The translations under genes were made by a program, and so were the position numbers. A DNA stretch of 29,903 nucleotides from UBA10449 sp005883585 (GTDB lineage: Bacteria > Chloroflexota > Dormibacteria > Dormibacterales > Dormibacteraceae), in contig VBFD01000019.1 of assembly GCA_005883585.1 (NCBI GenBank), positions 1 through 29,903 of the forward strand, written 5' to 3'. A model generated the notes under the pieces. The model worked only from the letters and a program-made list of their open reading frames with translations, was not told where the DNA came from and ran no database searches. How positions within the stretch are numbered: position 1 is the first letter of the stretch; every line of letters begins with the position of its first letter. Below are positions 19,584 through 26,529 of the stretch, one piece after another.

Positions 19584-20960
19584 GTGGGGATGCTGAGATC
19601 GATCGATCCTGCGAACGGTCGAGAGCTGGCCCAGTTCCCTGAGCTGGACGCCGCCGGGATCGAGGCGGCCACCGCCCGGGCCTGGGGCTCTCGGCATGCT
19701 TGGCGCGACATCGGCGTCGACATGCGCGCAACTCTGCTGCGTTCCGTGGCGGGGGTCCTGCGGACCGACAAGGCCCGTTACGCGGCGATGGCGACGGCCG
19801 AGATGGGCAAGCCCATCATCGAGGCAGAGGGCGAGGTCGAGAAATGCGCGTGGACCGCCGCCTGGCTCGCTGACAACGCGGCCCGCCTGCTCGCGGACGA
19901 GCCGATCGAGAGCACCGCGACCAGGAGCTACGTCAGGTTCCAGCCGCTGGGCGTGATCCTGGCCGTGATGCCCTGGAACTTTCCGTTCTGGCAGGCGTTC
20001 CGGGCCGGGCTGCCCGCGCTCGCGGCCGGGAACGTGATGCTGCTCAAGCACGCATCGAACGTGCCCCAGTGCGCGCTCGCGATCGAAGAGGTTTTTCGGG
20101 AGGCCGGTATACCTGAGGGCGTCTTCCAGACGCTGCTGGTCGGGTCGGGAGCGGTGGAGCAGATCATCGAAGACCGTCGGGTGGCCGGCGTGACGCTTAC
20201 CGGCTCCGAAGCCGCGGGCGCGCGCGTGGCGTCGACGGCGGGCAAGACGATCAAGAAGTCGGTGCTGGAGCTGGGCGGCTCAGATCCTTTCATCGTCCTG
20301 GCGGACGCCGACGTCAAGACCGCGGCGACGGTCGCCTGCCGCGCGCGCAACCAGAACAACGGTCAGAGTTGCATTGCCGCGAAGCGCTTCATCGTGGTCG
20401 ACGCGGTCGCGGACGAGTTCGAGTCGCTTTTCGCCGGCGCGGTCAGCGCGCTAAAGATCGGTGACCCCAAGGATCGCGGTGTGCAGGTCGGCCCGCTCGC
20501 GCGCGCAGACCTCGTCGCCGACCTCGAGCGCCAGGTGTCGGAGTCGGTCCGTTTGGGAGCGCGCCCGTTAGTCGGCGGGAAGCGCGTCAACGGCGAGGGG
20601 TACTACTTCGAGCCGACCGTGCTCACGGGGGTGCGGCCCGGCATGCCGGTTTATCACGAGGAGACTTTCGGCCCGGTTGCGGCCGTGATCCGCGTCAGCG
20701 ACGAGGAGGAAGCGCTCCGCGTGGCCAACGATTCCGACTTCGGTCTCGGCTCGAGCGTCTGGACCGCCGACGTCGAGCGCGGCCGCCAGCTGGCCGAGCG
20801 CATCGAGGCGGGCCTGGTGTTCATCAACGGCCTGGTCGCCTCGGACGCGCGCCTTCCTTTCGGCGGTGTCAAGAAGTCGGGCTACGGGCGCGAGCTATCG
20901 ACGTACGGGATCAAGGAGTTCACCAACATCCAGACGATCTGGATCGGCCCGGTGAAGTAA
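19584..20960 (+). CDS. NAD(P)-dependent aldehyde dehydrogenase, succinate-semialdehyde dehydrogenase type
   Basis: A complete 458-aa aldehyde dehydrogenase. The cofactor-binding region has VMPWNFPFWQAFR and LLKHASNVPQCALAIEEVF; the general base Glu is in VLELGGSDPF (about 229) and the catalytic Cys in NNGQSCIAAKRF (about 263). The motif EETFGPVAAVIRV and the ending KKSGYGRELSTYGIKEFTNIQTIWI are typical of the GabD-like succinate-semialdehyde dehydrogenases of Actinobacteria. It would oxidise succinate semialdehyde or a related short aldehyde to the acid. GTG 19584 is supported by TAATCT six bases upstream; ATG 19590 is an alternative. It stands alone, divergent from glgE. Substrate by family resemblance only. 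Confidence 0.9.
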   Translation: MGMLRSIDPANGRELAQFPELDAAGIEAATARAWGSRHAWRDIGVDMRATLLRSVAGVLRTDKARYAAMATAEMGKPIIEAEGEVEKCAWTAAWLADNAARLLADEPIESTATRSYVRFQPLGVILAVMPWNFPFWQAFRAGLPALAAGNVMLLKHASNVPQCALAIEEVFREAGIPEGVFQTLLVGSGAVEQIIEDRRVAGVTLTGSEAAGARVASTAGKTIKKSVLELGGSDPFIVLADADVKTAATVACRARNQNNGQSCIAAKRFIVVDAVADEFESLFAGAVSALKIGDPKDRGVQVGPLARADLVADLERQVSESVRLGARPLVGGKRVNGEGYYFEPTVLTGVRPGMPVYHEETFGPVAAVIRVSDEEEALRVANDSDFGLGSSVWTADVERGRQLAERIEAGLVFINGLVASDARLPFGGVKKSGYGRELSTYGIKEFTNIQTIWIGPVK

Positions 20961-20973
20961 TACGCACTTTTGA

Positions 20974-21035
20974 CGCCAACCGTGCGCATGCCGCGCTTCG
21001 CAGACACGTGTTCGGCGTCAGACGTGCGAAATCGG
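20974..21035 (+). repeat. Left flanking direct repeat of the DUF559 gene
   Basis: Begins CGCCAACCGTGCGCA (20974-20988) and ends ACGTGCGAAATCGG (21022-21035). The right copy at 21977-22037 has the same two blocks with one mismatch each and a spacing one base shorter; the middle is diverged. The gap 20961-21066 holds this and no clear promoter beyond a weak TTTACA at 21040-21045. Confidence 0.6.
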
Positions 21036-21066
21036 AGTCTTTACAGGGTGGCTGGCGGAAACGCGG

Positions 21067-22017
21067 TTGTCCGTCCATCCTGCCATGGTGGCCAACACGC
21101 CGTGCATTCCGCCCGAGCTGACCTGCAGGCCCTTCACCCTGGATGAGGCGCGCACGGCTGGCCTCACGCTGAGCGCGCTGAAGGGCAAGGCCTGGCGGCG
21201 CCTCGGTGCCGAGCTCTACTGCTTGACAGAGCTCGGGACCGATCCGTGGCTGCTGCTGTCGGCCTGGCAGCGTCTGCTCCCGGCGGAGGCTGTCTTCGCC
21301 GGCGCTACCGCGGCCTGGCTGTTTGGCCTCGACCTCGAACCTGCCGACCCGATCGAGATCGTGGTGCCACCAGACTCGGGCATCCGTTCGCGCGTCGGGC
21401 TCAGCGTTCGTCGCTGTGACGTTTCACCGGGAGAGGTCGTCTCTGTTCGCGGGCTGCGCACGACATCGTTGCCACTTGCACTGGCCAGACTCTGTTTGCA
21501 GCGCCCGGCCGTTGAGGCACTGGTCGCCATCGATATGGCGGTCCGCGCAGGTATCACCGACGCTGCCGCTCTCGGTCGGTACGCTGAGGCAGCAAAAGGT
21601 CGCGCGGGCGCAGGCAGGCTGCGCTCGCTGGCCGCGTTTGCGGCTCCCGCGGAATCGCCGATGGAAACGCGGCTGCGTTGGCTCCTCATCCAGGCCGGCC
21701 TGCCGCGACCAGAGGTCCAGACGAATCTCCGTGACAGCAAGGCGCGGTTTATCGGTAGGGCTGACCTCTACTACCCGGCGGCGAAGCTCGTTCTCGAATA
21801 CGACGGCGGTAACCATCGTGAGCGCCTGGTCGAGGATGATCGCCGTCAGAACCTGCTTATCAACGCCGGATTCCGGCTCCTGCGTTTCACAGCCGCTGAC
21901 ATACACAGTCGCGCCGAGATCGTCGAGGCCCAGGTTCGGGGGGCGCTGAGCATGGTGCGCGCAAGCGCACGCCTGGCGCCAACCATGCGCAAAGGCAGGG
22001 GTGAAAGCAAGCGTTGA
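21067..22017 (+). CDS. DUF559-type endonuclease-like protein with AbiEi-like N-terminus
   Basis: The C-terminal ~110 residues (about 200-300) form a DUF559 domain of the PD-(D/E)XK nuclease superfamily, related to the Vsr fold: ESPMETRLRWLLIQAGL, FIGRADLYYP with a candidate metal Asp (about 230), then KLVLEYDGGNH (Glu about 244) and NLLINAGFRLLRFTAADI. The N-terminal ~170 residues resemble the AbiEi-like region often fused to DUF559 in Actinobacteria (AVFAGATAAWLFGLDL, LPLALARLCL). Function is not established for this group; DNA cleavage or repair is inferred from the fold. The start may be TTG 21067 or ATG 21085; neither has a good ribosome binding site. The last 14 codons lie in the right flanking repeat, which suggests acquisition as a unit. 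Confidence 0.8.
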   Translation: MSVHPAMVANTPCIPPELTCRPFTLDEARTAGLTLSALKGKAWRRLGAELYCLTELGTDPWLLLSAWQRLLPAEAVFAGATAAWLFGLDLEPADPIEIVVPPDSGIRSRVGLSVRRCDVSPGEVVSVRGLRTTSLPLALARLCLQRPAVEALVAIDMAVRAGITDAAALGRYAEAAKGRAGAGRLRSLAAFAAPAESPMETRLRWLLIQAGLPRPEVQTNLRDSKARFIGRADLYYPAAKLVLEYDGGNHRERLVEDDRRQNLLINAGFRLLRFTAADIHSRAEIVEAQVRGALSMVRASARLAPTMRKGRGESKR

Positions 22018-22037
22018 ACCCAAACGTGCGGAATCGG
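21977..22037 (+). repeat. Right flanking direct repeat of the DUF559 gene
   Basis: CGCCAACCATGCGCA at 21977-21991 and ACGTGCGGAATCGG at 22024-22037 match the left copy in order, direction and spacing (47 against 48 bases). It spans the end of the DUF559 gene and the start of the 57-bp gap before the CYTH gene. Confidence 0.6.
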
Positions 22038-22074
22038 CCCCGCGAGCGGACTTCGATCGCGGGTGTCACTTGAG

Positions 22075-22662
22075 CTAGGCCGACTTGGCCGGCGGCCTCT
22101 TGGCCGTCTGCAGATGCTTGCGAGCGAGCACCGAGTAGCTGTCCTTGAGCGCGTTTTTCGGATCGAAATCAAGGCTTCTGGCCTTCTCCGGAAGGACCTC
22201 GAGCGGTCCTTCGAGCTCGACGAAGGATCCGAACGCGAGCGTGTCGAGGGTGACCGTCACCACGCCATCGAGGATCCATGCGGCGCGGTGCTTGTTGTAG
22301 GTGAACTCGACGCGGAATCCGAGTTCGGCGAGGAGGTCGAGGGTGGCGTGCGCGTCCTTGACCTCGACCTCGGTCTCCTCTCTCACCTTGACCCCGCCCA
22401 CGAACTTGGCAGGGCCCTTGGCGGTGAGCACGCCGCGCGGGCCGCCATCGAGCACGCGAAGCCTCAGCGTGGTGTGGCGCGTCGACTTGCCGGGACCGTC
22501 GAAGCGGTAGTTCTCTTCGTCGTACTTGCCCTCGAGCTTCGCGCCGCGCTTGCGGAGCAGGGCACGCAGCCGCGCATGGTCGCGCGGGCCGGCGACGCGG
22601 AACTTGAGCTCGCATTCGACGCTGCGGTCACGTGGTCGGTGGTGCACTCGGGCCCTTGCCAC
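22075..22662 (-). CDS. CYTH-domain protein (class IV adenylate cyclase/triphosphatase type)
   Basis: The CYTH signature ExExK appears as VECELKFRV (residues 15-23), followed by charged beta strands typical of the triphosphate tunnel: YRFDGPG, TLRLRVLDGG, VLTAKGPAK, REETEVEV, FTYNKHRAAWIL, VTVTLDTL and GSFVELEGP. At 195 aa the length is right. Such proteins bind a triphosphate; known activities are adenylate cyclase (CyaB), thiamine triphosphatase and inorganic triphosphatase, and the sequence does not decide between them. GTG 22662 has no Shine-Dalgarno but has TAATCT six bases upstream. The gene follows the CoA-binding gene by 14 bp, so it can be read both from that operon and from its own start. 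The C-terminus is Lys/Ala/Pro-rich. Confidence 0.85.
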   Translation of the reverse strand: MARARVHHRPRDRSVECELKFRVAGPRDHARLRALLRKRGAKLEGKYDEENYRFDGPGKSTRHTTLRLRVLDGGPRGVLTAKGPAKFVGGVKVREETEVEVKDAHATLDLLAELGFRVEFTYNKHRAAWILDGVVTVTLDTLAFGSFVELEGPLEVLPEKARSLDFDPKNALKDSYSVLARKHLQTAKRPPAKSA

Positions 22663-22668
22663 GCGAGG

Positions 22669-22674
22669 AGATTA
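22669..22674 (-). promoter_or_regulatory. -10 box of the CYTH gene
   Basis: TAATCT on the minus strand, six bases before GTG 22662, squeezed into the 14-bp gap after the CoA-binding gene. No matching -35 hexamer. Confidence 0.45.
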
Positions 22675-22676
22675 AG

Positions 22677-23093
22677 TTAAGCGGCAGTCTTCTTTGTGAT
22701 TCGGTACAGAGCAGTCGTGACCGCGGTGCACTCGTCCTCGACGTAATCGAGCCCGCCTGCCTCAGCGATCCGCCGCGCCTCATCCGAGCGAATGTCGAGC
22801 TGCAGCCACAACGCTTTCGCACCCACAGCCACCGCCTGACGCGCGATCTCCGGTGCATCGGCCGCCGGCCTGAACACATCGACGATGTCGATCCTCTCAG
22901 GGACGTCCAACAGAGAGCGATAGACGCGCTCGCCGAACAGGGTGCCGGCGTAAGGGTTGATCGGGATGATTCGAAATCCGCGCTGCTGCAGCCCCACGGG
23001 AACGGATCCGCCCGCCTTGTTGGGGTCTCGCGACGCGCCCACGACGGCGATCACCTGGGATGCCTCGAGGATCTCCTTGCCGGTCTTGCTCAC
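22677..23093 (-). CDS. CoA-binding domain protein (YccU-like)
   Basis: A 138-aa single-domain Rossmann protein of the CoA_binding_2 family: QVIAVVGASRDPNKAGGSVP near the start, GFRIIPINPYAGTLFGERVYRSLLDVPERIDIVDVFRP in the middle, and GAKALWLQLDI, then YVEDECTAV near the end, all in the family order. Such proteins bind CoA or a nucleotide; their role is not well defined. The start is GTG 23093, which overlaps the stop of the dehydrogenase gene (GTGA) and directly precedes the family N-terminus; the frame is open to 23252 but that extension mirrors the dehydrogenase coding region. Cotranscribed with the dehydrogenase and probably the CYTH gene. Confidence 0.88.
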   Translation of the reverse strand: MSKTGKEILEASQVIAVVGASRDPNKAGGSVPVGLQQRGFRIIPINPYAGTLFGERVYRSLLDVPERIDIVDVFRPAADAPEIARQAVAVGAKALWLQLDIRSDEARRIAEAGGLDYVEDECTAVTTALYRITKKTAA

Positions 23094-24022
23094 GACAACT
23101 TCAAGTCCACGGTGCCGGCTTCGATTCCGAGCAGTGGCTGGCCGGCGGCGTAACGGCGGATCTGCTCGCCGGCGAACCGGTAACCGCGCGACTCCCATCG
23201 CGTGACCGCGCCCGCGACGTGCGGCGTGATGAACAGGTTGGGCGCGTGCCACAGGGGATGTTCGGCGGGCAGCGGCTCCGGGTCGGTCACGTCAAGCGCC
23301 GCGTGAATACGTCCGGACGTCAGCGCTGCAAGCAGGGCGTCGGTGTCGACTGTCCTGCCGCGGCCCGCGTTGACGAACAACGAGCCTTGCTTCATCCGCT
23401 CTAGGAATGCGGCATTCACGAACTTCTCGGTCTCGGACGTCAAGGGCAGCAGGTTGACGACAACGTCCGCCTCGGGCAGAAGCCGCGGAAGCTCATCGGC
23501 CGATCGCGCGTCATCGCGCGGGTGCCTGGCGACGCCGATGACATGCGCGCCGAATGGAGCCAGCCGAGCCGCCACGGCTCGCCCGATCGAACCAAGCCCG
23601 ACCACCAACACAGTCGTACCCTCGAGATCGTCGATCGGATGGTGCCATCCATCGCCCGCCTCAGCGATGTCGCGGTTCCATTCGCCGCGATGCTGCAGAT
23701 CCCAGAACTCGAGCAAGCGTCGGCGCCTCGCGAGGATCACCGCGACCACCCATTCCGAGACCGGCGCGTCGTGGACGCCGACCGCCCTGCACACGACGAC
23801 CCCGGGTGGCACTTTTGGCAGCAGCCAGTCGACACCGGCGCTGAGGGACTGGATCACCCGCAGCCCCGGGAGCTCGTCGAAGAGGCCAGGCAGCCGGTTT
23901 GCTATGTCGAAGTTGAGGATGACGAACTCGACCTCGGGTCCCGGGTCGGCGACGAGCTGGACGCCGTCAGGTAGCGGCTCCAGCTCGCGCCTCAGCGGCC
24001 CGTCCGGGACGAGTACTTTCAA
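23090..24022 (-). CDS. D-isomer-specific 2-hydroxyacid dehydrogenase
   Basis: A 310-aa NAD-dependent dehydrogenase. The substrate-binding region (VRVIQSLSAGVDWL-like: LRVIQSLSAGVDWLLP) leads into the Rossmann motif VLVVGLGSIGRAVAARL; catalytic Arg is in FVNAGRGRTVDTDAL, Glu in DVTDPEPLPAEHPLW and His in NLFITPHVAG. It would interconvert a 2-oxoacid and a D-2-hydroxyacid; the substrate cannot be read from the sequence. The start is taken as TTG 24022, giving MKVLVPDG-like sequence as expected (TTG AAA GTA CTC). The frame is open upstream to 24157, but that part is encoded by a palindromic repeat and by the antisense of lon. The repeat leaves GGGGAGG only three bases before the TTG; GTG 24034 is an alternative start inside the repeat. 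Confidence 0.88.
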   Translation of the reverse strand: MKVLVPDGPLRRELEPLPDGVQLVADPGPEVEFVILNFDIANRLPGLFDELPGLRVIQSLSAGVDWLLPKVPPGVVVCRAVGVHDAPVSEWVVAVILARRRRLLEFWDLQHRGEWNRDIAEAGDGWHHPIDDLEGTTVLVVGLGSIGRAVAARLAPFGAHVIGVARHPRDDARSADELPRLLPEADVVVNLLPLTSETEKFVNAAFLERMKQGSLFVNAGRGRTVDTDALLAALTSGRIHAALDVTDPEPLPAEHPLWHAPNLFITPHVAGAVTRWESRGYRFAGEQIRRYAAGQPLLGIEAGTVDLKLS

Positions 24023-24023
24023 A

Positions 24024-24086
24024 CGCCTCCCCACTAGTGGGGAGGTCGACCCCGCCCGCGCAGCGGGCGCGGGCGGGTGGGGACAA
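24024..24086. repeat. Palindromic repeat (copy D) between lon and the dehydrogenase
   Basis: A perfect 20-bp palindrome with 10-base arms CCTCCCCACT/AGTGGGGAGG lies at 24026-24045. It is followed by an 11-bp perfect stem, CCCGCCCGCGC (24051-24061) with GCGCGGGCGGG (24067-24077), and GTGGGGACAATCAC at 24077-24090, shared with copy A. It fills the whole lon-dehydrogenase gap and could act as a folding or termination element in the mRNA. Confidence 0.7.
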
Positions 24087-26429
24087 TCACGCAGCCCGAT
24101 TGGCGGATTCGCGCTTTTCGAGCGCGAACCCCAGCACTTCCTCGACCCGCCCGGCAAGGTGGAATGTCATCTCCTTGCGGACGCTCTCGGGGACGTCGTC
24201 CAGGTCCTTCTCGTTGCGCTTCGGGAGGATGACCTCCTTCAATCCCATCCGGTGGGCGGCCAGCACCTTCTGCTTGACACCACCGATCGGCAGCACCAGG
24301 CCCTGCAGTGTGACCTCGCCGGTCATGCCGACTGTGCTCCGAACCGGGCGTCCCGTGAGCAAGCTCACGATCGCCGTGGTCATGGTCACGCCGGCCGACG
24401 GACCGTCCTTGGGCACAGCGCCCGCGGGCACGTGGATGTGGAACGCCTTCTCGATAGCGTCGGACTCGATCCCGAGCTCAGCGGCGTGTGACCGCACATA
24501 CGAGAGCGCGATCTGCGCCGACTCCTTCATCACGTCGCCCAGCTGGCCGGTGAGGAGGAGGCTGCCCTGGCCCTTGGAGGCGGTGGTGGCCGTTGCTTCG
24601 ACGAACAGCACATCCCCGCCGACGCCGGTCACGGCGAGGCCGGTGGCCACACCTGGCACGGCCGTCCGAGCCGCGACCTCGTTGTCGAACTTGGGCTTGC
24701 CCAGGAACTCGCGCACGCGCAGCTGCGTGATCTCGACAGGCGGCGTGAGCGCCCCGGTCGCGACCTTGGTCGCAACCTTGCGCGTGATCTTGCCCAGCTC
24801 GCGCTCGAGGTTCCGCACCCCGGCTTCGCGAGTGTGGTCGGTGATCACGGTCATGACGGCTTCGTCGGTCACGGTGACCTCGTCGTCCTTCAATCCCGCC
24901 TGCTTGACCTGGCGCTTCAACAGGTGGTCTTTCGCGATCGCGACCTTCTCCTGCTCTGTGTAGCCGTCGAGCCTGATCAGCTCCATGCGGTCCAGCAACG
25001 GCGCCGGGATGGTTTCCGACACGTTGGCGGTCGGGATGAACAGAACCTCCGACAGGTCCAGGTCGACCTCCAGGTAGTGGTCGCGGAACGTGTTGTTCTG
25101 CGCCGGGTCGAGCACCTCGAGCAGCGCCGCCGACGGGTCGCCCCGCCAGTCACTGCCGACCTTGTCGATCTCGTCCAGCATGATCACGGGGTTCTTTGTG
25201 CCGGCTTCCTTCAGGGCGCGCACGATGCGGCCCGGAAGCGCCCCGACGTAGGTGCGCCGGTGGCCGCGGATGTCCGCCTCGTCGCGGATGCCGCCGAGGG
25301 AGACACGCGTGAACTTCCGGCCGAGCGCGCGGGCGACCGATTCGCCCAGCGAGGTCTTGCCGGTTCCGGGAGGTCCGACCAGGGTGATGATCGCGCCCGA
25401 GCCGCGCCCGCCTAGAACCTCGAGCCCGCGCTCTTTGCGCAGCTTGCGCACCGCGAGGAACTCGATGATCCGGTCCTTCACGTCATCCAGCCCGGTGTGG
25501 TCCTCGTCGAGGATTCGCCGCGCTTCCGCGAGGTCGTAGTTGTCCTCGGATCGCACGTTCCAGGGGATGTCGAGCATCCAGTCCAGGTAGGTGCGAATCC
25601 AGCCGTACTCAGGGTTCTGCTCGCTGGTGCGCTCCAGGCGGTCGAGCTCGCGATCGACCTCGACCCGCACGCCATCAGGCATGCCGGCCTTGGCAACCCG
25701 CTCGCGGTACGTCGAAACGACGTCGCTGCCGCCCTCGTTGAGCTGCTTCTTGATCGCCTCCAGCTGCTGCCGGAGCAGGAACTCACGCTGCGTCTTCTCC
25801 ATACCCTCGGCGACGTCGGTCCGGATCTTCTCCTTCAAGGACGCGTCGGCCAGGATCTGCTTGGTCCAGCCGATCAGCTTCGCCAGGCGCTCCTCCAGGT
25901 CGACCGTCTCGAGCACCTCGAGCTTCTGCTCGGTGGAAAGGTCGGGTGAGTAGCCGGCCAGGTCGGCCAGGTGTCCCGGCGTCCGGGCGGCGCGCAGGAA
26001 CTGAACGACCTGCGGGACGCCTCGCGACTCGACCAGGTTCTCGAGCAGTGCGCGGTACTCGCGCGCAAGCTCGGTCGCCCGCTCGGTCGGGGGTTCCGGG
26101 TCGGAGATGGGGTCGGCCTTGACGAAGAGCGCCCCGCCGATGTCGGCCTGTCCGCTGCCCAGGCGGGCGCGGTACTCGCCGCGGAGCATGAACGCCTCGG
26201 CGCCGGTCGGGAGCTCGGTCCCCTCGCCCAGGCGGGCGACAGTGCCGATGGTGCCGTACTGGCCGTCGATCCGGGGCACGAGCAGGATCAGCCGGTTGCC
26301 CTGGCGGGCAGCCTCGAGGGCCGCCTTGGCGGTGTCGCCTTCGACGGCGAGGGTGACGGTCATGTGCGGCAGGACGACGACGTCGTCCATCGGCATGACG
26401 GGAAGCAGCTCAGACTTAGGCGTTGGCAT
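24087..26429 (-). CDS. lon: ATP-dependent Lon protease
   Basis: A full-length LonA of 780 aa. The N-terminal substrate domain starts LLPVMPMDDVVVLPHMTVTL; a coiled helical part has REFLLRQQLEAIKKQL. The AAA+ module has Walker A GPPGTGKTS (about 350) and Walker B VIMLDEIDK. The protease domain has the catalytic Ser in PKDGPSAGV (residue 678) and the Lys in GGVKQKVLA (second Lys, 721). It unfolds and degrades damaged and regulatory proteins in the cytoplasm, assembling as a hexamer. ATG 26429 is supported by GAGGAGA seven bases upstream, one of the few clear Shine-Dalgarno sites here. The upstream 100 bp hold an inverted repeat and a hairpin. Confidence 0.97.
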   Translation of the reverse strand: MPTPKSELLPVMPMDDVVVLPHMTVTLAVEGDTAKAALEAARQGNRLILLVPRIDGQYGTIGTVARLGEGTELPTGAEAFMLRGEYRARLGSGQADIGGALFVKADPISDPEPPTERATELAREYRALLENLVESRGVPQVVQFLRAARTPGHLADLAGYSPDLSTEQKLEVLETVDLEERLAKLIGWTKQILADASLKEKIRTDVAEGMEKTQREFLLRQQLEAIKKQLNEGGSDVVSTYRERVAKAGMPDGVRVEVDRELDRLERTSEQNPEYGWIRTYLDWMLDIPWNVRSEDNYDLAEARRILDEDHTGLDDVKDRIIEFLAVRKLRKERGLEVLGGRGSGAIITLVGPPGTGKTSLGESVARALGRKFTRVSLGGIRDEADIRGHRRTYVGALPGRIVRALKEAGTKNPVIMLDEIDKVGSDWRGDPSAALLEVLDPAQNNTFRDHYLEVDLDLSEVLFIPTANVSETIPAPLLDRMELIRLDGYTEQEKVAIAKDHLLKRQVKQAGLKDDEVTVTDEAVMTVITDHTREAGVRNLERELGKITRKVATKVATGALTPPVEITQLRVREFLGKPKFDNEVAARTAVPGVATGLAVTGVGGDVLFVEATATTASKGQGSLLLTGQLGDVMKESAQIALSYVRSHAAELGIESDAIEKAFHIHVPAGAVPKDGPSAGVTMTTAIVSLLTGRPVRSTVGMTGEVTLQGLVLPIGGVKQKVLAAHRMGLKEVILPKRNEKDLDDVPESVRKEMTFHLAGRVEEVLGFALEKRESANRAA

Positions 26430-26445
26430 TTTCAGGGTCTCCTCG

Positions 26446-26462
26446 GTTCATAACTAGTGAAC
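26446..26462. promoter_or_regulatory. Inverted repeat upstream of lon
   Basis: GTTCA-TAACTAG-TGAAC, five-base perfect arms with a 7-base spacer, 17 bases upstream of the lon start codon. The spacing resembles heat-shock operators but the sequence is not that of HAIR (CTTGAGT-N7-ACTCAAG) or CIRCE, so the regulator, if any, is unknown. Confidence 0.35.
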
Positions 26463-26466
26463 GTTT

Positions 26467-26498
26467 TTCCCCTATTGGCTCATTCCCAATCTGGGGAA
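26467..26498. other. Hairpin between the CUT2 permease and lon
   Basis: TTCCCC-T-ATTGG pairs with CCAAT-CT-GGGGAA around a 7-base loop, eleven pairs with one bulge. It sits between the end of the importer operon and lon, both on the minus strand. On that strand A residues, not T, follow the stem, so it is not a standard intrinsic terminator. Confidence 0.45.
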
Positions 26499-26529
26499 GG
26501 TTCCCTAAACTGCCCCGAACCAGCTCCCC

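Noticed and set aside
24023..24157. N-terminal extension of the 2-hydroxyacid dehydrogenase
   Set aside because: Encoded by the palindromic repeat and the 3' end of lon; the Rossmann-type family start begins at TTG 24022.
26446..26462. HAIR or CIRCE heat-shock operator for lon
   Set aside because: Spacing is similar to HAIR but the arm sequences do not match either consensus.
26467..26498. Intrinsic terminator of the CUT2 importer operon
   Set aside because: On the minus strand the stem is followed by AAAAACG and not by a T-run.
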